Origin: Planctomycetota bacterium
GTDB lineage: Bacteria > Planctomycetota > Phycisphaerae > Sedimentisphaerales > Anaerohalosphaeraceae
Assembly (NCBI GenBank): GCA_019456225.1
Contig: VRUI01000023.1
Coordinates: 1 to 60,107 of the forward strand
Direction of reading: 5' to 3'
Length of the DNA stretch: 60,107 nt
This document shows positions 27,097 through 36,900 of this stretch, one piece after another. The notes beneath the pieces are model-generated. The model was not told where the DNA came from and did no database searches. It saw only the letters and a list, made by a program, of their open reading frames with translations. Each line of letters opens with the position of its first letter. Position 1 is the first letter of the stretch. Position numbers and translations under genes: made by a program.

Positions 27097-28509
27097 ATGG
27101 TCGATCTTACGAAGCATATGGCACGTCCTCGAATTGGGCTTTTGCCGACTGGACACTTGATTTACTGGGGCCAGTTTCCCGGATTAAAAGAAATGGGTCT
27201 GAATATGTATGAGAAAATTCGCCAGCGACTGGAGCAAATTGGCGATGTGATTTCACCTGGTCTGGTGGATACCACGGAAAAGGCCTGGGAGGCGGGAAAG
27301 TTTTTTAAGGCGGAGAATATTGACATTTTGCTTGTATGCCCCCTGGGCTATACTACCGGCATTGTCGTGCTTCCATGCGTGAAACAACTGGATGTACCGA
27401 TCCGTATTTTGAATACGCATTTGGATAATTCTTATGACTATAAGACTGCGGATACGGCTAATTATCTGTATCATGAAGGTCCCTGTTGTGTTCCGGAATA
27501 TGCGGCCGGTCTGGTCAATATGGGCCGGAAATTCCGGGTTCGGACCGGCCCTTTTAGTTCGCAGCGATTTTGGCAGGAGGTGGCCGGCGACTGTACCGGG
27601 GTGGCGGCGGCACATGCGTTTCAGTCTATGAACGTAGGTATCATCGGCGAAACCTATACGGGCATGGTCGATATGCCGACTGATGAGCATCGCTGGCTTC
27701 GGGCATCGGGGAGACTTTTTGCCAGGCCGGAAGTCGAAGAGATAGAAGAAGCGTATCATCGAGTCAGCAAAAAACAACTCGAGTGCATGTATCAACAGTT
27801 CCGTGAAATGTATGATGTCGATGAGACGGTGACCGATGAACATATGAAGTTTTCGGCTCAAGTGGCGGTTGCTTACGAAGAGATAATTTTAAAGCATGAT
27901 ATTTACGCCTTTGGATATTACTGGTGGGGTGAGAAGGAGTTGATTACGCAGATTCGGGCTCAGTCGAATCTGGCGGTTTCCCGTCTGGCGTCGATGGGTC
28001 GGCCGGGCGTGACCGAAGGTGATATTAAAACGTCCATGGCTATGAAAATTCTGGATCTGTTGGGAAGCGGGGGCATGTTTGTCGAGTTTTTCGCGATCGA
28101 TTATGATGAAGATTTTATCCTGATGGGTCACGATGGTCCCAGCAATATCAATATGAGTGATGGCAAACCCAAGTTACAGCACCTGGATGTCCAGCACGGC
28201 AAAACCGGCCACGGTCTGGGAATAGATTTTGAGGTGGTGAAGGGCCCGGCCACCTTGCTGAACTTGACCCAATTTGATGCAGGGGATACGTTTAAGTTGA
28301 TATATTTTGTGGGCGAGATTGTCCCCGGAGAGATACTGAATATAGGCAATCCCAACTGCAGGGTTAAGATTGACCAGCCTATCCATGAGTTTTTCGATAA
28401 GTGGTGTCAGCAGGGACCTTCACACCATATTGCGCTGGGAACAGGGGATCACTCAAAAGAAATTGAAGCTTTCGCGGAAGCGATGAATTTTAAAACGGTA
28501 AGAGTTTGA
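27097..28509 (+). CDS. L-fucose/L-arabinose isomerase-like protein
   Basis: 470 aa, ATG behind AAGGAG, cytoplasmic. The first domain has a Rossmann-like start (RIGLLPTGHLIYWGQFPG) and the VCPLGYTTGIV loop. The C-terminal domain carries the fucose/arabinose isomerase pattern of acidic and His ligands (EKELI, DYDEDFILMGHDGPSN, HGKTGHGLGIDFE). Family members interconvert aldoses and ketoses with Mn2+. This one is distant from AraA and FucI proper, so the sugar is open. Operon partner of the symporter. Confidence 0.85.
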   Translation: MVDLTKHMARPRIGLLPTGHLIYWGQFPGLKEMGLNMYEKIRQRLEQIGDVISPGLVDTTEKAWEAGKFFKAENIDILLVCPLGYTTGIVVLPCVKQLDVPIRILNTHLDNSYDYKTADTANYLYHEGPCCVPEYAAGLVNMGRKFRVRTGPFSSQRFWQEVAGDCTGVAAAHAFQSMNVGIIGETYTGMVDMPTDEHRWLRASGRLFARPEVEEIEEAYHRVSKKQLECMYQQFREMYDVDETVTDEHMKFSAQVAVAYEEIILKHDIYAFGYYWWGEKELITQIRAQSNLAVSRLASMGRPGVTEGDIKTSMAMKILDLLGSGGMFVEFFAIDYDEDFILMGHDGPSNINMSDGKPKLQHLDVQHGKTGHGLGIDFEVVKGPATLLNLTQFDAGDTFKLIYFVGEIVPGEILNIGNPNCRVKIDQPIHEFFDKWCQQGPSHHIALGTGDHSKEIEAFAEAMNFKTVRV

Positions 28510-28612
28510 TCGTATCGTATTGACATATATCGTTTCTAATGTAAATTTCGTACCGCAGTTACTTGACTGATCAGGTTCAATTGAGAATTATTGGAGGAAA
28601 TAGATTATGCAC

Positions 28613-28720
28613 GTGGGGTTCAAAAATATATAGTTCCCTTGAATCGTACTATGAGTATACCATTTGATTCTTGATTATGCAATGATTTATGATAAAATCG
28701 TCTCATGGATAATGTTTTTG
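28613..28720 (+). mobile_element. Second left-end relic of the integrase-type element
   Basis: Resembles 16512-16612 in the same direction: CGTGGGGT..AAAATATATAG at one end, TTTATGATAAAATCGTCTCATGG at the other. The transposase frame dies after eight codons (MDNVFGVI, stop). Within the 403-base gene-free stretch 28510-28912 it occupies the middle; the first 100 bases hold nothing recognisable. Confidence 0.5.
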
Positions 28721-28762
28721 GTGTTATTTAAGCTGTAATAGTTTCGAAAAGAAGAAAAAAAC

Positions 28763-28853
28763 TTGACTGTCTTAGATAGATTTAATATTATATTGGAATA
28801 AAGCTCAGTGGCGTAACGGAGCTAACATATCAATGAAATATGGGACATTCCAG
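28763..28853 (+). promoter_or_regulatory. Shared promoter-hairpin leader, copy D (GH31 gene)
   Basis: TTGACT (28763-28768), 17 bases, TATTAT (28786-28791), then 11 bases to the hairpin GCTCAGT-GGCGTA-ACGGAGC (28803-28822). Compared with the other copies the innermost pair changed from C-G to T-A (a compensatory change) with one internal mismatch; the downstream AT-rich motif is diverged (ATATCAATGAAATATGGGA). It ends 59 bases before the GH31 start. Confidence 0.55.
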
Positions 28854-28912
28854 ATTGGCAACGCTGGGGTGTATTCCAAACTCTCATTAACAACGCAAAT
28901 TAGGGTGATAAC

Positions 28913-31900
28913 ATGAATATCTTCAAACGAAGCACGGCGGTCTCATCTTCTCTTCTATTCCTTTTCTTGGCAGTTGTCAATACTGCTTTAGGAGCCGATT
29001 ACGCGAAGACGGGTGTCAATCTCGCGCCGGTCGCGGAACCGTCGACCTCCCACATATCGCGAGATACTTCGCTGGCGGCGCTCCACGACGGGTACGCACC
29101 CGAGCGTTCCCACAATCGCGGCAAGGGAGCGTACGGCAACTGGCCGTCCAAAGGTACCCAATGGGTCCAGTACGACTGGGCGGCCCCTGTCCGCACACGG
29201 AAGATCGATATCTTCTGGTGGCATGATAATGGCGGAATCGGCGTGCCCAAGGCCTACCGCGTGCTCTATTGGGACGGCAAGCGTTTTGTCCCGGTCCGCA
29301 ATTCCTCGGGGCTGGGGGTGGTTAAGGACAAGTTCAACACGACCACGTTCGACGAGGTCCGTACGTCCAAGCTCCGCCTGGAGATGGACGGCGACAGCAA
29401 AGGGCATTCCACGGGCATTCTCGAGTGGAAAGTGTACAACCAGGGCAAGCTTCCCAACTTTCCGCCCTCTGTCACGGCTGGCGTTGACCGCATCGTGATG
29501 CGCGGCCGAAAAATGCCGTTCGCCGGACAGTTGTTGCGGGCGATTTCTACAGACACGACGAAGGTCACCTGGAGTAAGAGCTCGGGCCCGGGCAAGGTCG
29601 CCTTCGCCGACGCCGCGGCATTGGCTACGACGGCCACGTTCTCAACCGTGGGCGACTATGTGCTCATGCTGACCGCCCGCAAGGGAAAGATGAGCGATTC
29701 ATCCACGCTGGCTGTCCGCGTTGTCAACAGACCGCAACTCGATATCCGTGCCGCAGGCAAAACCGGGGTTCGTATCACCATCCAGCCGCAGGATTCCAAA
29801 GACAAGTTTCCCTATACCCCTGCTCTGGTCGAGCGAGACTACCCCAAGGCGGCCATCAGCCTGCGCAAACTCAACTCGGCCTTCAAACCCATCAAGGCAC
29901 GAGTGGGCCAATTGAATGTGACCGTACAGAGCAACCCGTTGTCGGTGCAGGTAACCTCGTTGGACAACCGACTTCTCCAGAAGATCACGTTTGCTCCGGA
30001 TGGCAAGATGTCCTTTGTTTTGGATGACCAGCCGGTTCTGGGAATGGGCCAAGGCGGGCCTAAGCAGACCGGGAATTCCTGGCGCACCGACAAGATCGAG
30101 CTGGACCGTCGCGGGCGTTTGCATCCCATGACCCCGTGGTACGGGACGGGGACCTATGGCTCCAACAATCCGGTGCCCCTGATGATTGGCACGGCTGGCT
30201 GGGGGCTGTTCATTCCAACGCCGTCGGGCGCTATCGATCTGAGCGACTCGGAGACGGGCAAGTTCATCCCGGCGGATCCCATTGCCCCTGGCACGGTGGT
30301 CAGCCGAAGACAGCAGCGGAAAGGTCGGATCGGCTTGCCACCACCCGAGTACTTCATCCCGGGCACCTACGATGTGTTCGTCTTTGACGCACAGAATCCG
30401 GCCGCTTTCATGAAAGATATTTCGACCATCTCCGGACAAGCGGTGCTGCCGCCGAAGTGGGTGATGGGCTATCAGCAGTCGCACCGCACGGTGGAAGACG
30501 AAGACCGTATGCTTGAGGTAATCGATACCTTCCGCGACAAGAATATCCCGCTGGACAGCGTCTGCTACCTGGGCACAGGCTTCTGCCCGAGTGGCTGGAA
30601 CAAAAACCAGCCCTCATTCGAGTTCAATCCCAAGGTGTTCAAGCGCGACCCCAAAGAGGTGCTCGGAGATATGCACGACCGCAACGTGAGGGTCATGGTG
30701 CACATGATCCCTTGGGATCGGGATCGTCTGGCAACGATCCAGGGAACGATTCCGCCCAAGCCCGGTGAGAAACTCGATAGCACCCACATTCAAAACTACT
30801 GGAATGAGCACAATGCCCTGGTCGATGCCGGGGTCGATGCATGGTGGCCGGATGAAGGGGACTGGTTCGATTTTCATGAGCGAATGAAACGGCACGAACT
30901 CTACTATACAGGGCCGCTCTCGAAGCAGCCGAACGTGCGACCATGGAGCCTGCATCGCAACGGCTATCTCGGCGTCGCGCGTTGGGGCGGCTGGATGTGG
31001 CCGGGCGATCCGCTCTCGACGTGGCGGACACTGGAAACCCATATCGTCATTGGCATCAACCACTCCCTGAGTGTGTCGCCATTCTGGAACTCCGACATCG
31101 GTGCGTTTTATACGACGCCTGAATACTCGGCCGAACTGTATGTGCGTTGGGTGCAGTTTGCCGCGTTCAATTCGCTGATGCGATGTCATGGTCGAGGGTG
31201 GGAGAATCGTCTTCCCTGGGCGTGGGGTCTGGGCAAGCCGGGCACAGGCGAAGGCAGCTACACCCCGCCTGCGTCGGAAATGAACAACCCCGCGATTGAA
31301 CCTATCGCCAAGAAATACATCGAACTGCGGTATCAGCTGTTGCCCTATAACTACACGTTGACCTGGGAAGCCCGCGAAACCGGTATGCCCATGATGCGTT
31401 CGATGTGGCTGCACTACCCCAAGGACAAGAAAGCCAGTGCGACCGGCGATCAATACCTATGGGGCCGCGACATGCTGATCGCCCCGGTCCATCAAAAGGG
31501 TGCGACATCCAGAGAAGTCTATCTTCCGGAAGGCACCTGGTACGACTGGTGGACTGGCAAGGCCGTTGAGGGTGGAAAGACAGTCACCCGCCAGGTGGAC
31601 CTCTCCTGCATGCCTATCTATGTCCGCGCGGGGGCGATCATTCCAGTCGACCCGGTCCGTCAATACACCGGACAAAAGGTCGACGAACCGACGACGCTCA
31701 AGATATACCGAGGCGCCGACGGCAAATACACGTTGTACGACGACGATGGCATCAGCCTGGGTTATCTCAAGGGCGATTCGGTTCAAACGCTGATCAAGTG
31801 GGACGACTCGGCCAAGCGATTGACCCTTGAGCCCAAAGCAAAGGAAAACCCTAAGCGGACATTCAAAATTGAACTCATTCCGGACGGCACAACCAAAACG

Positions 31901-31939
31901 ATACGATATACCGGCCAGCGATTAGAGGTTAGTCTGTAG
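28913..31939 (+). CDS. GH31 alpha-glycosidase with N-terminal discoidin-like domain
   Basis: 1008 aa, signal peptide to about residue 28. Residues about 30-190 form a discoidin/F5-8C-like domain (GVNLAPVAEPSTS, YGNWPSKGTQWVQYDW, YWDGKRFVPV) that recurs in the GH78 and the 56.7 kb genes. About 190-270 is an Ig-like module. The GH31 part has the N-terminal sandwich, then the barrel with nucleophile D647 (WWPDEGDW), acid/base D699 (WMWPGD) and the SPFWNSDIG segment, ending with the domain-5 DDDG motif. Likely exo-acting alpha-glucosidase or alpha-xylosidase outside the cytoplasm. It leads a plus-strand run of degradative genes. Confidence 0.94.
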   Translation: MNIFKRSTAVSSSLLFLFLAVVNTALGADYAKTGVNLAPVAEPSTSHISRDTSLAALHDGYAPERSHNRGKGAYGNWPSKGTQWVQYDWAAPVRTRKIDIFWWHDNGGIGVPKAYRVLYWDGKRFVPVRNSSGLGVVKDKFNTTTFDEVRTSKLRLEMDGDSKGHSTGILEWKVYNQGKLPNFPPSVTAGVDRIVMRGRKMPFAGQLLRAISTDTTKVTWSKSSGPGKVAFADAAALATTATFSTVGDYVLMLTARKGKMSDSSTLAVRVVNRPQLDIRAAGKTGVRITIQPQDSKDKFPYTPALVERDYPKAAISLRKLNSAFKPIKARVGQLNVTVQSNPLSVQVTSLDNRLLQKITFAPDGKMSFVLDDQPVLGMGQGGPKQTGNSWRTDKIELDRRGRLHPMTPWYGTGTYGSNNPVPLMIGTAGWGLFIPTPSGAIDLSDSETGKFIPADPIAPGTVVSRRQQRKGRIGLPPPEYFIPGTYDVFVFDAQNPAAFMKDISTISGQAVLPPKWVMGYQQSHRTVEDEDRMLEVIDTFRDKNIPLDSVCYLGTGFCPSGWNKNQPSFEFNPKVFKRDPKEVLGDMHDRNVRVMVHMIPWDRDRLATIQGTIPPKPGEKLDSTHIQNYWNEHNALVDAGVDAWWPDEGDWFDFHERMKRHELYYTGPLSKQPNVRPWSLHRNGYLGVARWGGWMWPGDPLSTWRTLETHIVIGINHSLSVSPFWNSDIGAFYTTPEYSAELYVRWVQFAAFNSLMRCHGRGWENRLPWAWGLGKPGTGEGSYTPPASEMNNPAIEPIAKKYIELRYQLLPYNYTLTWEARETGMPMMRSMWLHYPKDKKASATGDQYLWGRDMLIAPVHQKGATSREVYLPEGTWYDWWTGKAVEGGKTVTRQVDLSCMPIYVRAGAIIPVDPVRQYTGQKVDEPTTLKIYRGADGKYTLYDDDGISLGYLKGDSVQTLIKWDDSAKRLTLEPKAKENPKRTFKIELIPDGTTKTIRYTGQRLEVSL

Positions 31940-31940
31940 G

Positions 31941-32000
31941 AAAACCCCTCACCCCCGGGCCTTCGACGCACGCCCGCGCGAAATCAAATTACCTATCAGT
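31941..32000 (+). repeat. About 60-bp GC-rich repeat, copy 1
   Basis: CCCTCACCCCCGGGCCT then CGACGCACGCCCGCGCG then AATCAAA, and CCTATCAGT; nearly identical to 38710-38768. CGGGC/GCCCG can form a hairpin. Both copies lie in spacers between degradative genes. Confidence 0.75.
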
Positions 32001-32019
32001 TAGGTTTCAGGAGAGTGTA

Positions 32020-33411
32020 ATGAGAAAATTGGACCGTAGAAGTTTCATCAAGACACTGGGTGCTGGGGCGGCCACGCTCTGCTGGCCGTTACTGAGCTTC
32101 GCTGATGATAAGTCACCTGGAAAATCAAGACCCAACGTACTCTTCATCGCCATTGACGACCTGCGGCCGGAGCTTGGTTGTTACGGAAGCAAACACATTA
32201 AATCACCCCACATTGACGCTTTTGCCAGGCGAGGGATTGCATTTGACAGAGCGTACTGCCAGACCCCTGTCTGCGGACCGTCGCGATCATCGCTGCTGAC
32301 CGGAATCCGTCCCGACAAGCGAACCTGCAACATATGGGATGCCGATAAATTCGCTCCCAATGCCGTGACTCTTCCGCAAGCTTTTCGCCAAGCGGGATAC
32401 CATACGATTTCCAATAGCAAGATATTTCACGACTGGGAACAGGCGGCCAAGCGGAGCTGGTCGGAAACTCCGACAGGTCACGACAACCATGCGGATTTCT
32501 TTGACCCGGCGAGCAAGAATTTTGTCAAGGGTCCCATGCACGGCCCCTTTTTTGAAGGCCCTGACGTACCGGACGAGACGTATGTTGACGGTCAAACCTG
32601 CGCAAAGAGCCTGAAAGATCTGCGGCGTTTGGCAAAGATGGACAAACCGTTCTTCCTGGGTGTTGGTTTCATCCGGCCTCACCTGCCATTCTATGCCCCC
32701 AAGAAATACTGGGATATGTATAGTAGGGAGGATATCGCGATTGCAGAAAACCGATTTAAGCCGAAGAACGCACCGGATTCTCTGAAAGTGCACCCAGAAA
32801 TACAATGGTATCACGACCGTGGCATCAAGTACAACTCGCTGGAATTCCACACGACAGCTCGGCACGGGTACTATGCCTGTGTCAGCTACGTCGATGCGCT
32901 CGTTGGCAGGCTCCTGGCAACCCTCGACGAACTGAAGCTTCGTGACAACACCATCGTCGTGATTTGGGGCGATCACGGATGGCATCTTGGTGAGCACAAC
33001 TTCTGGGGCAAGGCCAATCTGCTTCATAATGCCACGCATGCACCGCTGATCATCAGTGCGCCGGGTTTCCAGGGGAACATCCGGACTGACCGCATTGTCG
33101 AACTTGTGGATATCTATCCGACTTTGTGTGAATTGGCAGGCATGAAGCTGCCTGGACATCTAGAGGGAACAAGCATGGCGCCGCTCATGGAGAACCCGAA
33201 ACGGCAATGGAAGAAAGCGGCGTTCACCCGCCACGGTAATGGGTTTACGGTGACGACCCGTGATTACACCTACACAGAATACGGCAAGGACGCACAGCGT
33301 ATGCTTTATGACCGTAAGAAGGATCCATCCGAAAACGAGAATGTCGCCGAAGCCGAGGAGTATAAAGAAACAGTCGACCAACTGAGCAAACTACTTGATG
33401 GACAAATATAA
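32020..33411 (+). CDS. Sulfatase, iduronate-2-sulfatase-like, Tat-exported
   Basis: 463 aa, ATG behind AGGAG. A twin-arginine signal (DRRSFIKTLG) begins the protein. The fold opens with NVLFIAIDDLRPELGCYG, characteristic of the iduronate-2-sulfatase-like subgroup. C85-G-P-S-R89 is the formylglycine motif; WGDHGWHLGEH carries metal and catalytic residues. Length normal. It removes sulfate esters from uronate-, galactose- or fucose-type residues; the exact position cannot be read from the sequence. It follows the GH31 gene at 80 bases. Unlike the sulfatase at 5714 it uses the Tat route, as does the sulfatase at 47716. Confidence 0.93.
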   Translation: MRKLDRRSFIKTLGAGAATLCWPLLSFADDKSPGKSRPNVLFIAIDDLRPELGCYGSKHIKSPHIDAFARRGIAFDRAYCQTPVCGPSRSSLLTGIRPDKRTCNIWDADKFAPNAVTLPQAFRQAGYHTISNSKIFHDWEQAAKRSWSETPTGHDNHADFFDPASKNFVKGPMHGPFFEGPDVPDETYVDGQTCAKSLKDLRRLAKMDKPFFLGVGFIRPHLPFYAPKKYWDMYSREDIAIAENRFKPKNAPDSLKVHPEIQWYHDRGIKYNSLEFHTTARHGYYACVSYVDALVGRLLATLDELKLRDNTIVVIWGDHGWHLGEHNFWGKANLLHNATHAPLIISAPGFQGNIRTDRIVELVDIYPTLCELAGMKLPGHLEGTSMAPLMENPKRQWKKAAFTRHGNGFTVTTRDYTYTEYGKDAQRMLYDRKKDPSENENVAEAEEYKETVDQLSKLLDGQI

Positions 33412-33413
33412 TC

Positions 33414-33766
33414 GAGGACCACCATGAAACCGATCTGGCGAGCTACCCTCGCCATCGTAAAACACTCGAAGCGATGCGCCGCTGTGTGGAAGTGCTTCAG
33501 GCGAAGGCCGGGGCGTTGATCACAAGCTCGCATAGCACCCTGCGGATTATCCAAATGGTCACACAACAGGGAATACACACCAAACCCAGACAAGGAAACC
33601 AGAGTATGTTCGTTCGACAACACGTGCCAACCACGGCGAGCAGATCATGACCGAGGCTTTCGAGAACGACTTGAACATCGAATCGGTTAAAGGCTTCTGC
33701 GACGGCGGCGATGCAAAACTGCTATCGCTCGAAGTCTGCCAACTCAACGCCAAGTGGGATAACTAG
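33414..33766 (+). pseudogene. Gene relics in two frames
   Basis: 33414-33650 reads as a protein-like segment without a start (EDHHETDLASYPRHRKTLEAM, then VEVLQAKAGALITSS), and 33647-33766 as a second one (MTEAFENDLNIESVKG, then LSLEVCQLNAKWDN). The composition is coding-like but neither is a complete gene and I recognise neither family. Probably fragments of one or two genes broken by deletions. Confidence 0.4.
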
Positions 33767-33823
33767 CCACATTGGCAGGTACCCGGTGTACCGCTATTAG
33801 AGATTGGGCCTGCGTTTGAAGGC

Positions 33824-33890
33824 CGTTGGCTGCCAATAGTAGAATACCGGGCGAATTAGAATATTGTCTTTGATGTGAATTGGCCTTTGG
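33824..33890 (-). repeat. 65-bp repeat, copy 1
   Basis: CCGTTGGCTGCCAATAG.AGAAT.CCGGGC, then GAATTAGAATATT, then GATGTGAATTGGCCT; shared with 51366-51434. On the minus strand both copies read GQFTS...IF and a stop, as if they were the tail of a mobile gene. Confidence 0.7.
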
Positions 33891-33927
33891 GCATACTCCA
33901 CATCCCGAATACTTACGAGGTAATAAC

Positions 33928-36900
33928 ATGAACATGCTGAAACGAAACGTAGCTGGTCCGATTTTTTTCTTGTCCCTTCTGGTCTTGAGTAGCTGTTTGT
34001 CAGCAGCGCAGGGGGGCAGCGATATTACTGCATTGGGGCTGACATGTGAGTATGCAGTCAATCCGCTGGGTGTCGACTCGGTCCAACCGAGATTCGGCTG
34101 GGTATTGAAGTCGGATGCCCGCGGGCAGGCGCAGTCGGCCTATCAGATTCTGGTCGCTGGCAGTGAGAAGAAGCTCAAAGACGATGTCGGCGACAAGTGG
34201 GACAGCGGCAAAGTGGCCTCCGACCAGTCGGTGAACGTCGACTATCGCGGCAAGGCGCTAGCCAGCGGCGAAAAGTGCTATTGGAAAGTCCGGGTCTGGG
34301 ATAAAGAGGGCAAGGCATCGAAGTGGAGCCAGTCGGGCAACTTCGAGATGGGGCTTCTAGATCAAAGCGACTGGAAGGGGCAATGGATCGGCGTCAAGCC
34401 TCCCAGTCCGCCTGCCGAGCATCTGGATGATGAAAAGCCGGGCCGCATCAATCTCGCATTGGTTGCAAAGCCGTCGACGTCATTTGTGTCGAAGCATGAG
34501 ACGCTCGACGCAGTCAATGACGGATTCAAGCCGGCCAATTCCAACGACAAACGCTACGGTGCCTACGGCAATTGGCCTAAGAAAGGGGCCCATTGGGTTC
34601 AATACGAATGGCCCAAGCCGGTCCATGTCGATAGTATCGATGTGTACTGGTCGGACGATCGTGGCGGCGTGCGGTTGCCCAAGACAGCGCGACTTCTGTA
34701 CTGGGACGGCAAGGCTTTCGCACCAGTCAAGAATCCGGTCGGGCTGGGCGTTGAAGGCAATAAGTATAACACGACGACTTTTGAAGAGATCACCACATCA
34801 AAACTCAAGCTAGAATTCGACTCACTTGAAACGGCTTCAACCGGCATCCTCGAATTCAGGGTCTACGACGCCGGGAAATCGCCGAAGTTCGCTGCGACGA
34901 ACAAAGTCAACCGCTTCTTCGCGTCGGCCGCCACCGCCGCTGCCCCCTCGCCGCTGTTGCGGAAGGAGTTCGCCGTGACTAAGGGCGTCCGGCGAGCGCG
35001 GGTCCGCTTCTCCGGGCTCGGCTGGAGCGAACTGTACATCAACGGCAAGAAGGTCTCGGACGATGTGCTTTCTCCCAACTTTACCGACTATTCCAAGGAA
35101 GTCTCGTATCGCACCTACGACGTCACGAGTTTCCTCAAGCCGGGCGCGAACGCGATCGGCATCATGCTGGGCAACGGCTGGTATAGCGCTTCGACCATCT
35201 TGGAATGGGAAAAAGGTGGGCCCTGGGGATATGGGCCTCGAGCCATCTTGCAGATGACCGTTACCCATGATGATGGAACCGAGACGCAATTGCTGACGGA
35301 CAAAACGTGGAAGACCGCTCGCGGCGCAATCGGAGCCAATCAACTCATCGCCGGTGAAGAGTATGACGCCAGACTCGAGAAGCCGAATTGGAACAAGGTC
35401 GGCTATGACGACAGCACGTGGAGCGACGTCGCGATTCTTCCGGCGCCCGAGGGTCGGCTGCTAAGTCAAACCGTCCCGCCCATGAAGGTTCAGGATACTT
35501 CCAAGCCGATCAAGATGACAAAACACGCCGATGGCGGCTGGTTGTTTGAATTTGACCGTTACTTTAGCGGCTGGGTGCTTCTGAAAACCAAGGGCAAAGC
35601 CGGCGCTAAGATCACGATCCACTATGAGTCGATACCCGCGGGCTGGAGGACGGAGGGCGAGAAGGACACCTATATCCTCAAAGGCGATCCCGAAGGTGAA
35701 ACGTATGAACCGCGTTTTACGATTCACCCTGTCCGCTACGTGCGAGTCGAGGGGCTCGAAGGAAAACCGACACTCGATACGCTACAGGGTCGGGAGGTCT
35801 ACAGCGATGTCGACATGCACGGCAGCTTCACCTGTTCCAACGATCTTTTCAACCGGATTCACGGCAACATTCAACGTTCACTGAAGGTCGCCCTGAAGGG
35901 CATCATTATCGACTGCGTGCACAGGGAGCCCATCGCCTACAATGAGCCGTGCGGCATTTTCACAACCCTTGCAATACGCAAATGCATGCCTAATCTATGG
36001 ACCCGGTTTGCCCGTGATATTCAGCTCACAAGTTCAGACAGCGGCGATCTTTCAGATATGGTACCCGTTCTGCCGGGTATGAAGCGGCCGAGCGATGTTT
36101 CCCAGAACGCCTCTTATCCAATGCTAATCTGGAATTTATACAAATGCTATGGCGACCAGCGACTGTTGGAGCAGCATCACCGGACGGTCAAGGCCTGGGT
36201 TGATTTCATAGGACGGGAATTAGCCGATTCCACTCATATCGTAAAAAAAGGCTGGCTTGGTGAACACATGCTGCCTAAGACCGGAAGCGTCCCTGGCTGG
36301 AGTTTCTACACCAAAGAAACGCCAAGGGAGTATATCTGGACCTGCTTTTATTATCAGAATGCCAGGGTGCTCGCTGACATGAGTAGGGTGTTGGGCAAGA
36401 AGGAGCAAGAGGAACGTTACGCGAAGCTGGCCCGGAATATCCACGCCATCGTCAACAAGACCTGGCTCGATCCCAAGACGGGTCACTATGCGACAAAATC
36501 GCAAACTTCCGAAATCTTGGCGCTTGCTCTCGATATTGTTCCTCAAAAGAACGAGCAGCAGCTCATCGAGAACATTGCCAAAACTATCAACGACAATGGC
36601 GGCAGAATGCGTGTGGGGCACGTTGGTCTGCCAGGTTTCATGGAGTCGCTCGTTGACCACGGTCTTGGCGAGGTGGTCTACAAAGCGGTAAACACCACTG
36701 AATTTCCCGGATGGGGCTACATGATTTCCAAGGGCGCGACCACGGTGTGGGAAGGCTGGAGTCTAAGCACGAAAGTGGAAGAATGGAATAATCACGTCTA
36801 TCACGCCGAAGAGAGCATGATCTTTCTGGCCGGTGTCAGCAGGTTCTTCTATGACAGTATCGCCGGCATACAGGAGCCCAGTTTCTATGGCACACGGAAG

